This document shows, piece after piece, positions 1 to 7,189 of a stretch of DNA of 24,005 nucleotides. Under the pieces are notes generated by a model that saw nothing but the letters and a program-made list of their open reading frames with translations, did not search any database and had not been told where the DNA came from. Positions within the stretch are counted from its first letter, which is position 1. Each line of letters opens with the position of its first letter. The translations under genes were made by a program, and so were the position numbers. Where the stretch lies: the NCBI GenBank assembly GCA_039817825.1, contig JBCBVA010000056.1:1-24005 (forward strand), written 5' to 3'. Source of the stretch: PCC-7336 sp039817825. Its GTDB lineage: Bacteria; Cyanobacteriota; Cyanobacteriia; Thermostichales; PCC-7336.

Positions 1-1
1 G

Positions 2-1456
2 GGCAAGCTGATCGTTCTGTACGACAGCAACAGCATTTCGATTGAAGGCAGCACCGAGATTGCCTTTACCGAGGACGTCGGCAAGCGCTACGAAGCCTAC
101 GGTTGGCACGTTACTCACGTTAAGGACGGTGACACCGACCTGGACTCGATTGAGAAGGCGATTGCCGAAGCCAAGTCTGTTACCGATAAGCCCTCCTTCA
201 TCGTCGTTACCACCACTATTGGCTACGGCTCCCCCAACAAGTCCGGTACCTGTGGCGTTCACGGTGCGCCTCTGGGGCCCGATGAAATTGCGCTTACCAA
301 GCAAGCATTAGGTTACCCCTCTGAGCCTGCGTTCCACGTGCCTGATGATGTGTTGAGCCACTTCCGCTCTGCTGTGGATGATGGTGCCAAGCTGGAGTCC
401 GACTGGAACGAGAGCTTTGCTGCTTACAAGGCTGCTTACCCTGCGGAAGCTGCTGAATACGAGCGCATGCTGTCTGGCGAACTGCCCGATGGTTGGGAAG
501 CTGCACTGGAAACCATCCTCGACCAAGAGAATTCCACTCGTAAGCTGTCTGGCTTTGCTCTGAACGCTCTATCTCCTGCATTGCCTGAGTTGGTAGGCGG
601 TTCTGCTGACCTGAACCACTCCAACATGACCGAGATCAAGAACGAGCCCTACTTTGAGCCTGGTTCTTACGAAGGACGTAATTTCCACTTCGGCGTGCGC
701 GAGCACGGTATGGGCTCTGTTGTAAACGGCATGGTGCTGCATGGCGGTCTGTTGCCCTACTGCGCAACCTTCTTGATCTTTACCGACTACATGCGGGCTG
801 CCATTCGCTTGTCGTCTCTATCCGAAGTGCGCGTCCTGTACGTCATGACCCACGACTCCGTTGCACTGGGTGAAGACGGTCCGACCCACCAGCCTGTAGA
901 GACCATTGCATCGCTGCGTCTCATTCCCAACCTGCACTGCTTCCGTCCTGCTGATGTGAAAGAGACTGTGGGTGCTTATAAGTCTGCTATTAAGCAAACC
1001 AAGACTCCATCTCTATTTGCTTTCTCCCGACAGGGTCTGAAGAACCTGGATGGCACCTCTGTGGAAGGCACTATGAAGGGTGGTTACACCGTGGTTGATG
1101 CCGCGAATCCCGAGGTGATTCTGATTGCGACCGGTTCTGAAGTAGCCTTGGCTGTCGAGGCTGCTGGCGTTCTTGCAAGCGAAGGCAAAGCCGTTCGCGT
1201 TGTCTCCATGCCCTCTTGCGATGTGTTTGACGCTCAGCCCAAAGAGTACCGTGACTCTGTCCTGCCTCCCTCCGTCACCAAGCGCGTGACCATCGAGGCC
1301 GGTGTCACCGGTGGCTGGTACAAGTACGCCGGTACCGAAGGCGCTGTTATCGGTATGGATCGTTTCGGTGCGTCTGCTCCCGGTGGCCTCTGCATGGAGA
1401 AGTTTGGTTTCACGGTTGAGAACATCTGCAACACCGCTCGCGGTTTGCTGGCTTAA
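2..1456 (+). CDS. tkt: Transketolase, C-terminal 484 residues (5' end outside window)
   Basis: This thiamine-diphosphate enzyme moves two-carbon ketol units between sugar phosphates in the Calvin cycle and the non-oxidative pentose phosphate pathway, in the cytoplasm. The reading frame is open from base 2, so the N-terminal part (about 180 of some 670 residues) lies outside the window. Visible hallmarks are the YDSNSISIEG segment closing the TPP-binding domain, IGYGSPNKSGT, the GGSADLNHSN stretch opening the pyrimidine domain, FGVREHGMG with the conserved catalytic Glu, the HDSVALGEDGPTHQP loop, and the C-terminal domain beginning near EVILIATGSEV. The frame is intact to the TAA and is followed about 60 bases later by a hairpin terminator. 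The call rests on motif recall. Confusion with DXP synthase is unlikely because the GEDGPTHQP and SPNKSGT strings are transketolase-like. Confidence 0.97.
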   Translation, partial: GKLIVLYDSNSISIEGSTEIAFTEDVGKRYEAYGWHVTHVKDGDTDLDSIEKAIAEAKSVTDKPSFIVVTTTIGYGSPNKSGTCGVHGAPLGPDEIALTKQALGYPSEPAFHVPDDVLSHFRSAVDDGAKLESDWNESFAAYKAAYPAEAAEYERMLSGELPDGWEAALETILDQENSTRKLSGFALNALSPALPELVGGSADLNHSNMTEIKNEPYFEPGSYEGRNFHFGVREHGMGSVVNGMVLHGGLLPYCATFLIFTDYMRAAIRLSSLSEVRVLYVMTHDSVALGEDGPTHQPVETIASLRLIPNLHCFRPADVKETVGAYKSAIKQTKTPSLFAFSRQGLKNLDGTSVEGTMKGGYTVVDAANPEVILIATGSEVALAVEAAGVLASEGKAVRVVSMPSCDVFDAQPKEYRDSVLPPSVTKRVTIEAGVTGGWYKYAGTEGAVIGMDRFGASAPGGLCMEKFGFTVENICNTARGLLA

Positions 1457-1514
1457 GTTCTAACCTGGCGATCGCACATTGCGGCGATCGCCCAGCTCCG
1501 TAATTAATGACAGT

Positions 1515-1542
1515 GCTCTCCCTATCGGGGAGAGCTTTTTTT
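1515..1542 (+). terminator. Rho-independent terminator after tkt
   Basis: A perfect 8-bp stem (GCTCTCCC at 1515-1522, GGGAGAGC at 1528-1535) with a TATCG loop is followed directly by seven T residues. It lies 58 bases after the tkt stop codon, in the right orientation to end tkt transcription. Two HIP1 palindromes lie between the stop codon and the hairpin. Confidence 0.9.
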
Positions 1543-1575
1543 CTCCAGAATCTCGTACTCTGGGGAACAGCCATA

Positions 1576-1671
1576 GCAAACCGCTGTCAGGTCGATAGGT
1601 ATGAGACGTCTCCAGTCCTCACGGGGCAAGGCAATAAGTTCCAGAAATCTGCTGAGCGGTTTGCCTGACAG
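1576..1671. repeat. Circularly permuted inverted repeat upstream of the HAD gene
   Basis: The left arm (1576-1591) reads GCAAACCGCT followed by overlapping CTGTCAGG. The right arm (1655-1671) is AGCGGTTTGC followed by overlapping CCTGACAG. Both sub-motifs are perfectly complementary across the gap, 10 bp and 8 bp, but their order is permuted, so the two pairings compete for the same bases. The repeat lies between the tkt terminator and the start at 1699. Role unknown. Confidence 0.55.
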
Positions 1672-1698
1672 TATGTATCTTCCTCATCTCAGTAGCCC

Positions 1699-2499
1699 AT
1701 GACCTACGCAGTGGTTTTCGACATCGATGGTGTGATTCGCGATGTCGGCAATTCTTACCGCCGTGCTCTGGCGGATACTGTCGAGCATTACACCGGACAG
1801 TTGCTATCTAATGCTTGGCGACCATCCAATTTTGAGATAGACGAACTCAAGCGAGAAGGACTGTGGAATAACGATTGGGAGGGATCGAGAGAGCTGATTT
1901 CTCGTGCTTGGGAGCGAGAACAGGGCGATCGCACGTCACTGGCCCTCGACTTTGAGGCCATGATTGCCTTCTTCCAGAGTCGCTATCGCGGTCAGGGAGA
2001 CAACCCGGATGATTGGGACGGCTACATTAATGACGAGCCGCTGCTCGTTGCCCCCGATTATTTCGAGCGACTGACCCATGGGGGCGTGCAGTGGGGGTTC
2101 TTCAGTGGCGCCACCCGCGGCTCGGCTCATTACATCTTGACGCGGAGACTGCAGTTACCAGCTCCAATTTTGCACGCGATGGAAGATGGCCCCGAGAAGC
2201 CCGATCCAACAGGGTTGCTGTGGGTGGTAGACCAGTTGGAAACAGTAGCAGGGGAATCGATGCAGGGGGTGATCTATTGCGGAGATACTTCCAGCGATAT
2301 GCAAGCGCTCCAGCATGCCCGCGAACAGTGCCCCGATCGCCAGTGGAGAGCAGTCGGAGTTGTGCCTCCGCACCTGTGGGAAGAACCAAAACGACAGGCG
2401 GAACATGCTGCCATGATGGGCGATCGCGGAGCCGATATTGTGCTCAAGGCAGTCTGTGAATTAACGGCAGTGCGCACAACCGAACTATTCACCGCATAA
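1699..2499 (+). CDS. HAD-superfamily hydrolase, subfamily IA-like
   Basis: This is a predicted cytoplasmic phosphatase of the haloacid dehalogenase fold, 266 residues. All four HAD motifs are visible: motif I FDIDGVI with nucleophile D8 and acid/base D10, motif II with S136 in FFSGAT, motif III K167 in EKPDP, and motif IV GDTSSD with D196 and D200. The long alpha-helical cap between residues 15 and 115 fits subfamily I. It resembles a small HAD clade found in cyanobacteria and plants (TIGR01548-type, from memory), whose substrate I do not know. The ATG is the first in frame and has no strong Shine-Dalgarno sequence. The gene lies alone between the tkt terminator and the OmpA-like gene 75 bases downstream, with which it may be co-transcribed. 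Enzyme class is secure; substrate is not. Confidence 0.88.
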   Translation: MTYAVVFDIDGVIRDVGNSYRRALADTVEHYTGQLLSNAWRPSNFEIDELKREGLWNNDWEGSRELISRAWEREQGDRTSLALDFEAMIAFFQSRYRGQGDNPDDWDGYINDEPLLVAPDYFERLTHGGVQWGFFSGATRGSAHYILTRRLQLPAPILHAMEDGPEKPDPTGLLWVVDQLETVAGESMQGVIYCGDTSSDMQALQHAREQCPDRQWRAVGVVPPHLWEEPKRQAEHAAMMGDRGADIVLKAVCELTAVRTTELFTA

Positions 2500-2574
2500 T
2501 CTGCTCTTGTTTTGCCGGACGCGCTGGCTAATATGGGTGCGAGCCAACCGGCGGTCGATTGAGGGAATGAGATT

Positions 2575-3699
2575 GTGAGCCACTGGACAAAAACGGCCGT
2601 GATAACAATAGGGTTGGCAGCCGGAATTGGGGCAGGAGTAGCCTGGACATCCCCTTCAAAGTCTCTACCAGATGGTCGAGAATCCCTGACTGGGTTGTCT
2701 CAGGCGATCGTGCCCGAGGCATTTCCAACTGACGATTCTGGTACCTCCTTATCTAGTCGTAACAGCCTCAATAGCTCTCCCTCCATCACCGGTCGCCCCC
2801 CAGATCGTCTCGACCCCGTTTCCCCTGAGCAGAAAGGCAGAGATTCAGTTGCGCGACGACGCGTTGCCGAGTCCCCGGGTGTTGAAGATTCCGTTACTTT
2901 GTCTCAGACAGTGGATGTTTGGGTTGCCCAAGCTCCCAGACGATCCCCTTCACCTACCGAACCCGAACAGGACAGCGCTCCCGATCCAGCTACTTCTTCT
3001 GGTGACGAGGGGGGGGGGGACGCAGCGAATGACGAACGGGCTCCCAATTCTCAAACTCCCGCTCCCCAGGTCTCCCCACAACCCCAATTTTCTCCGGTGA
3101 CGCCTCGGCCTCTGGATCGTCCGAGTCCTAACCCTGAAGCTGAGATTCGAGCCATTCGTCGTGAGCTACTGCAACTGCTCAATCGTCTGGAAGAATTGGA
3201 AGCCCGCTTGGAGTCTGGCACCGACGCTGCGGCCCAAACACCCCCAAGCTCAACCTCTACAGACCCTTCCTCATCGTCTCAGCCCAGTCCTCCAGCCAGC
3301 TCGTTCTTCGATGGCCCACCTCCACCGCAACTCAGCCTTGGTACTCAAACCATTAGCTTACCGGGCGATGTTCTCTTTGATTTCAACCGCTCGGAAATTC
3401 GGCCAGAAGCGGCTTCCATGCTGGAGCAGGTGGCCGGAATTCTAGAATCCATGCCCTATTCCCACATCCAAGTGGCCGGCCATACCGATGATGTTGGGGA
3501 CAGTGACTACAATCTGGTGCTGTCGGTGGAACGTGCCACTGCTGTACAGGAGTTTTTAAAGGAGGTGCTCCCGGATGACGGCCAAGGGTACCGCTGGACA
3601 TCAACAGGTTACGGTGAAGCGGCTCCAGTGGCAGACAATGGCACGGAGGAAGGCCGACAGCGCAATCGCCGCGTGGATTTGATCGTCTCTCCCCAGTAG
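2575..3699 (+). CDS. OmpA-family peptidoglycan-binding envelope protein with long disordered linker
   Basis: This 374-residue protein probably ties the cell envelope to peptidoglycan. A short basic start and a hydrophobic segment (about residues 7-24) act as membrane anchor or uncleaved signal. A Pro/Ser/Thr-rich low-complexity linker follows (about 25-185), then a short coiled coil (about 187-214), a second Ser/Pro linker, and the OmpA C-terminal domain (about 253-374). The domain shows FDFNRSEI, GHTDDVG (302-308), the N-x-x-L-S-x-x-RA helix and RNRRVDLI near the C-terminus, which bind diaminopimelate peptidoglycan in this family. The start is GTG at 2575, with GAGGGA at 2561-2566 as ribosome-binding site. 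The only nearby ATG is out of frame. An uninterrupted run of 11 G residues (3009-3019) encodes part of the linker. The architecture is MotB/OmpA-like, but no partner is adjacent. Confidence 0.88.
   Translation: MSHWTKTAVITIGLAAGIGAGVAWTSPSKSLPDGRESLTGLSQAIVPEAFPTDDSGTSLSSRNSLNSSPSITGRPPDRLDPVSPEQKGRDSVARRRVAESPGVEDSVTLSQTVDVWVAQAPRRSPSPTEPEQDSAPDPATSSGDEGGGDAANDERAPNSQTPAPQVSPQPQFSPVTPRPLDRPSPNPEAEIRAIRRELLQLLNRLEELEARLESGTDAAAQTPPSSTSTDPSSSSQPSPPASSFFDGPPPPQLSLGTQTISLPGDVLFDFNRSEIRPEAASMLEQVAGILESMPYSHIQVAGHTDDVGDSDYNLVLSVERATAVQEFLKEVLPDDGQGYRWTSTGYGEAAPVADNGTEEGRQRNRRVDLIVSPQ
3009..3019 (+). repeat. Poly-G tract (11 G) inside the OmpA-like gene
   Basis: Eleven consecutive G residues encode part of the Glu-Gly-Gly-Gly segment of the linker (Gly 146-148). 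Loss of one G would run into TGA at 3098-3100. Gain of one G would run into TGA at 3030-3032. Either change removes the whole OmpA domain. The tract is a candidate slippage site. Confidence 0.9.
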
Positions 3700-4080
3700 C
3701 GGCTGTCCCTACGTTGTCAGGCATGGTAGCTCGCTGGGTGAAAAGGCGAATGCGCTCTTGTCTCTTGGCCAATTGTCTCTAGTCGTTAGTGTCAGTTGCG
3801 ATAGATATCGCAGCGATTGCAGCCGTTTGCCAACACCATCGATCGGATTTTCCGGTACTTTGTAACTTTCGACACGACAAATGAGCGGGGAGCGAAGTAA
3901 AGACTAAATTCTGCGCAGTAGCGTGCAGCTTGCGTGATAGATTATGGTGCCGGTTGGTGCGTGAGGTCTTTCCTGGTCGCACGAGTGCCTTGCTAATCAC
4001 CTGTATCGCAAGCCATTTGACCTACGCTCGTACCCGCTGGTGACCTTTGTTCTCACAAATCTCAATATTTGAGTAGCAGC
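3700..4080. other. Intergenic region upstream of serA (381 bases)
   Basis: I see no convincing gene here. Short open frames on the minus strand have no recognisable protein character. There is no clear terminator after the OmpA-like gene. The serA promoter must lie here or further upstream, but I cannot place -35 and -10 boxes with confidence. A small inverted repeat, CTCAA-TAT-TTGAG, sits at 4061-4073 just before the serA start. Confidence 0.5.
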
Positions 4081-5661
4081 ATGCCGAAAGTCATTGTCAC
4101 CGACTCCATCGATCCCGCAGGCATTGACATCCTGTCGCAAGTCGCTCAGGTAGATGTCAAACTCAAGCTTTCCCCCGACGAGTTAGTGGCTGCGATTCCC
4201 GAATACGATGCCATCATGATTCGCTCGGGCACTCAGGTCACTAAAGAGGTCATTGAGGCCGGACAAAGCCTCAAGATCGTCGGTCGTGCTGGGGTCGGTG
4301 TCGATAATGTCGATATTCCTGCTGCCACTCGCGCCGGTATCGTGGTGGTCAACTCCCCTGAGGGAAATACAATCGCCGCTGCCGAACATGCTGTAGCTCT
4401 GATGCTGAGCTTGTCACGCCATACCCCTCAGGCTAACGCCTCTGTACAAGCGGGGAAATGGGAGCGAAAGAAGTTTATTGGGATTGAGGTTTATAAGAAA
4501 AATCTAGGCGTTGTCGGTCTCGGCAAGATTGGGTCCCATGTTGCCCAAGTGGCTCGGTCCATGGGCATGAAAATTCTTGCGTTTGACCCCTATCTCTCAG
4601 ACGAGCGGGCCCAGAAATTGGGGGCTCGACTGGTGGATTTTGACACGTTGGTTCGGGAAGCCGATTTTATTACCCTGCACATTCCCAAAACTCCAGACAC
4701 CGTCAACCTGTTCAATGCCGAGATCTTCAAGAAAATGAAGCCGACGGCGCGTATCGTGAACTGTGCTCGGGGAGGCTTGATTGACGAAGCTGCACTATAT
4801 GAAGCACTCAAAGCCGGGGAGATTGCCGGAGCGGCCTTGGATGTGTTTGATAGCGAGCCCATGCCTGAATCTCCGCTGTGGGAATTGGGCCAAGAGGTTG
4901 TACTGACTCCTCACCTTGGGGCGTCTACTGAGGAAGCTCAAGCGAATGTGGCGATTGACGTTGCCGAGCAAATTCGCGATGTGCTCTTGGGTCTACCAGC
5001 GCGTTCTGCCGTCAATATCCCTGGTCTGATGCCGGAGGCGTTGCAAGAACTGCAGCCCTATCTAGCGATGGCAGAACGCTTGGGGAATATGGTGGCTCAA
5101 TTGGCGGGCGATCGCATTACTCAGCTCGATATTCGCCTGCAAGGTGAACTGGCGGAGAAAGACTCGCAACCTATTATTGTTGGTGCTCTTAAAGGATTGT
5201 TGTCTCTGGCTTTACGCGAGCGCGTCAACTACGTTAATGCGTCAATTGAAGCCAAAGAGCGCGGCATTCGTGTGGTGGAAACTCGGGATGCTGCAGCTCG
5301 CGATTACACGGCCTCGCTACAGCTGACGGCCCATGGCAGTAACGGTAAGCGCTCTATCATGGGGGCCCTGCTGGATCAGTCGGAAATGCGCATTACCAGC
5401 ATCGACGAGTATCCGATTAACGTGCCGCCGGCCAACAACATGCTGATGACGCTGCACCGCGATATGCCCGGTATGATCGGTAAAATCGGCTCTCTATTGG
5501 GCTCTTACAACGTGAATATCGCCAGCATGCACCTAGGCCGCAAGATTGTGCGTGGCGATGCCGTTATGATCCTCAGCCTCGACGACCCGCTGCCTGAAGG
5601 ATTGATTGAAGAGATCCGCAAGGAAGCTGGCATTCGCGATGCCTACACTATCTCAACCTAA
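4081..5661 (+). CDS. serA: D-3-phosphoglycerate dehydrogenase
   Basis: The enzyme oxidises 3-phosphoglycerate to 3-phosphohydroxypyruvate with NAD, the first step of the phosphorylated serine pathway. The ATG at 4081 gives 526 residues beginning MPKVIVTD, as is usual in cyanobacteria. A TTG at 4069 would add only four residues and is less likely. The NAD-binding Rossmann motif GLGKIG is at 146-151. The catalytic trio of D-isomer 2-hydroxyacid dehydrogenases is present: R230 in CARGG, E259 in DVFDSEP and H278 in TPHLGAS. An intervening (ASB-type) domain follows from about 320 to 445, then a C-terminal ACT domain (about 450-522, LHRDMPGMIGKIG), the usual site of serine feedback inhibition. It is a long-form SerA with no visible defect. 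It stands alone, closed by a strong hairpin. Confidence 0.97.
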   Translation: MPKVIVTDSIDPAGIDILSQVAQVDVKLKLSPDELVAAIPEYDAIMIRSGTQVTKEVIEAGQSLKIVGRAGVGVDNVDIPAATRAGIVVVNSPEGNTIAAAEHAVALMLSLSRHTPQANASVQAGKWERKKFIGIEVYKKNLGVVGLGKIGSHVAQVARSMGMKILAFDPYLSDERAQKLGARLVDFDTLVREADFITLHIPKTPDTVNLFNAEIFKKMKPTARIVNCARGGLIDEAALYEALKAGEIAGAALDVFDSEPMPESPLWELGQEVVLTPHLGASTEEAQANVAIDVAEQIRDVLLGLPARSAVNIPGLMPEALQELQPYLAMAERLGNMVAQLAGDRITQLDIRLQGELAEKDSQPIIVGALKGLLSLALRERVNYVNASIEAKERGIRVVETRDAAARDYTASLQLTAHGSNGKRSIMGALLDQSEMRITSIDEYPINVPPANNMLMTLHRDMPGMIGKIGSLLGSYNVNIASMHLGRKIVRGDAVMILSLDDPLPEGLIEEIRKEAGIRDAYTIST

Positions 5662-5685
5662 GCTTGCCGAGTAGCATCCACGTTA

Positions 5686-5718
5686 GCAAGGGTCGCTTTA
5701 GCGACCCTTGCTTGGTTT
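5686..5718 (+). terminator. Hairpin terminator after serA
   Basis: A perfect 11-bp stem (GCAAGGGTCGC at 5686-5696, GCGACCCTTGC at 5701-5711) has a TTTA loop and is followed by the T-rich TTGGTTT. It begins 24 bases after the serA stop. The T tract is interrupted by two G residues, but the stem is very stable. Confidence 0.8.
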
Positions 5719-5740
5719 AACTGGCTTCCTTGTTTGTATT

Positions 5741-5825
5741 GCATTCCGTTCTAAGGTCTGGAGTCTGTGGACACCTCAAAGCCTTAATTTGCCAGGAGAG
5801 ATGATTAGAAAACTCTCCATAGTGG
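5741..5825. repeat. Diverged dispersed repeat, copy A
   Basis: The first 49 bases, starting GCATTCCG, match the segment at 12417-12465 at about 38 positions. Shared blocks include TAAGGT, TGGAGT and CTCAAAGCCTT, and CCATAG recurs further along. Both copies are intergenic and non-coding. The pattern suggests a decayed insertion-sequence end or a MITE-like element. Boundaries are approximate. Confidence 0.55.
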
Positions 5826-6130
5826 CCGATCTCTACAACAGTGCTGGAAAAAGCCTTGGCAGGGCTCCAAATTGTTGGTCCGATCTCGTGAGTGCCGCTG
5901 TTCCAGATCTCTCGAGCCTGTTATCGCGTTCGACAAACAGGTCGCGCCAGTTCAACCACAGTTGAGAGCGGTTGGTGCGTACCCACGTATGATGCTGGAA
6001 TCGGTGGCTGATTCTATCCACGAGCGATTTGAGAGCAATCTTCTCGCCATAAAGATACCTTGAAGTAGGTTAAATCCGTGAGAATACTCAAATATCTGCA
6101 GTGCGTTACAAACATCCAGAGATTTTCTAC

Positions 6131-6159
6131 TTCACAGAAACTTTATATATGCATAGATT
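6131..6159 (+). promoter_or_regulatory. Candidate promoter for the gene at 6304
   Basis: TTCACA at 6131-6136 and TAGATT at 6154-6159 are separated by 17 bases, inside the most AT-rich stretch of the neighbourhood. If used, it would give a leader of about 140 bases. Other -10-like hexamers in the same AT-rich run are possible alternatives. Confidence 0.35.
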
Positions 6160-6303
6160 AAATTTATACTTTTGATGGCCTAAAGCGTTAACGAAAATCG
6201 CCGTAGCCAGACTGGATAACTTTGGCTGATTTCGGTGATGCGGCGCTAGCAGCTTCCGTAGCATCGCAGATTCCTGCACGTCTCATTCCTTCCGGTATCA
6301 ATC

Positions 6304-7107
6304 ATGCGTCTTTTTCAACGGCAACGGCAAACATCCGCAGTCCAGCAAGCCCGCATCCACTCGGAGGTGCGCAGTATTCATCGGTTCTACACCGAGCGCG
6401 TGAGCATGCCCCGTAAACTGCGCCAGTACGAGGCCAAAGCCGCTTTGATGAAGGTGGATGGATTTACCGCAGAAAAGGCAGCAGAAACCATTGCTCAATG
6501 GCATGCGGCCTCTGAAAAACGGCGGCGCCAGCGGATGGTGCAACAAAAACTAGCTCGTCAAGCCTCTATGCGGGTTGGGCTGGAGCCTGAACCCAGGCGA
6601 TCGGTCACTGCTAATAGTCGTTGTACGGCGGACTCGACGATAAGCCACGCAGCCGCTGCAGATCCCGAACCCACTACCGAGATTCTCCGTATTAGGAGCG
6701 CGGTGAAAGAAGAGGCTCGTACGCTGTTAGCCCTACCGTTGGAAAAGAAACTGCGGGCTTGCGAGCTGGTGTCGCATCATCAGCTTGAAATTGCCCGCAT
6801 GGAGCAACTCACTCGCCGAGATGGCAGCACTGCTGTCGAAATTCTGTTGGAAAAGCAATGGATACAGCCCGTAACTGTTCGCTTCTTCGAAACGGTCCTC
6901 GCGCAATTGGTCACTCAGCAACAGAAGCGCCCGATCGGCTATTACCTTCAGTTAGCTGGTTTGCTGAGCGCTGCACAGGTAGCCGATTTACATCAGGCGA
7001 GCCATCTGACCGGCATGTCGTTTACTGAAGTGGCTGACTCGAAGGGCTGGGTGAAGCGGCAGGCGATCTTTTTTATCCATGCCTGCTTGAACGGCTCGCG
7101 ATCGTGA
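6304..7107 (+). CDS. Hypothetical protein with two related C-terminal helical modules
   Basis: I do not recognise a named family for this 267-residue protein. The N-terminal third (about 1-90) is very basic and helical. A low-complexity linker follows (about 90-125), then a helical C-terminal half. Two segments there look related: about residues 168-199 (LTRRDGSTAVEILLEKQWIQ... then FF) and 234-262 (LTGMSFTEVADSKGWVKRQ... then FF). Each has a Leu-Thr start, an acidic helix, a lysine followed shortly by tryptophan plus an aliphatic residue, and a double Phe. The second copy follows a GYYLQLAGLLSAAQV helix of a type common in cyanobacterial proteins and reminiscent of the N-terminal domains of PilB/GspE ATPases. 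That resemblance is inference. No signal peptide or membrane segment is seen. The ATG has no clear Shine-Dalgarno. It converges with the DUF2330 gene. Confidence 0.75.
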   Translation: MRLFQRQRQTSAVQQARIHSEVRSIHRFYTERVSMPRKLRQYEAKAALMKVDGFTAEKAAETIAQWHAASEKRRRQRMVQQKLARQASMRVGLEPEPRRSVTANSRCTADSTISHAAAADPEPTTEILRIRSAVKEEARTLLALPLEKKLRACELVSHHQLEIARMEQLTRRDGSTAVEILLEKQWIQPVTVRFFETVLAQLVTQQQKRPIGYYLQLAGLLSAAQVADLHQASHLTGMSFTEVADSKGWVKRQAIFFIHACLNGSRS

Positions 7108-7189
7108 CCATCAACGAATGAGAGACCTGTCTGTAATAACGTAGTGGGGCGATCACGATCGGCAATCCGCATTCTGATTGAACCGCGAT

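Larger units (their letters stand above)
5662..6303. other. Intergenic region (642 bases) with repeat copy, protein-like fragment and AT-rich promoter zone
   Basis: After the serA terminator this gap holds one copy of a diverged dispersed repeat (about 5741-5825). It also holds a minus-strand stretch (6069 to 5833) that reads like protein but has no start or recognisable family, and a markedly AT-rich zone at about 6061-6180. I see no intact gene. It may be the remains of a decayed gene or insertion. Confidence 0.5.

Noticed and set aside
3383..3772. 129-codon minus-strand frame opposite the OmpA domain
   Set aside because: It is antisense to a conserved domain and rich in Pro/His/Arg, as expected for a shadow frame.
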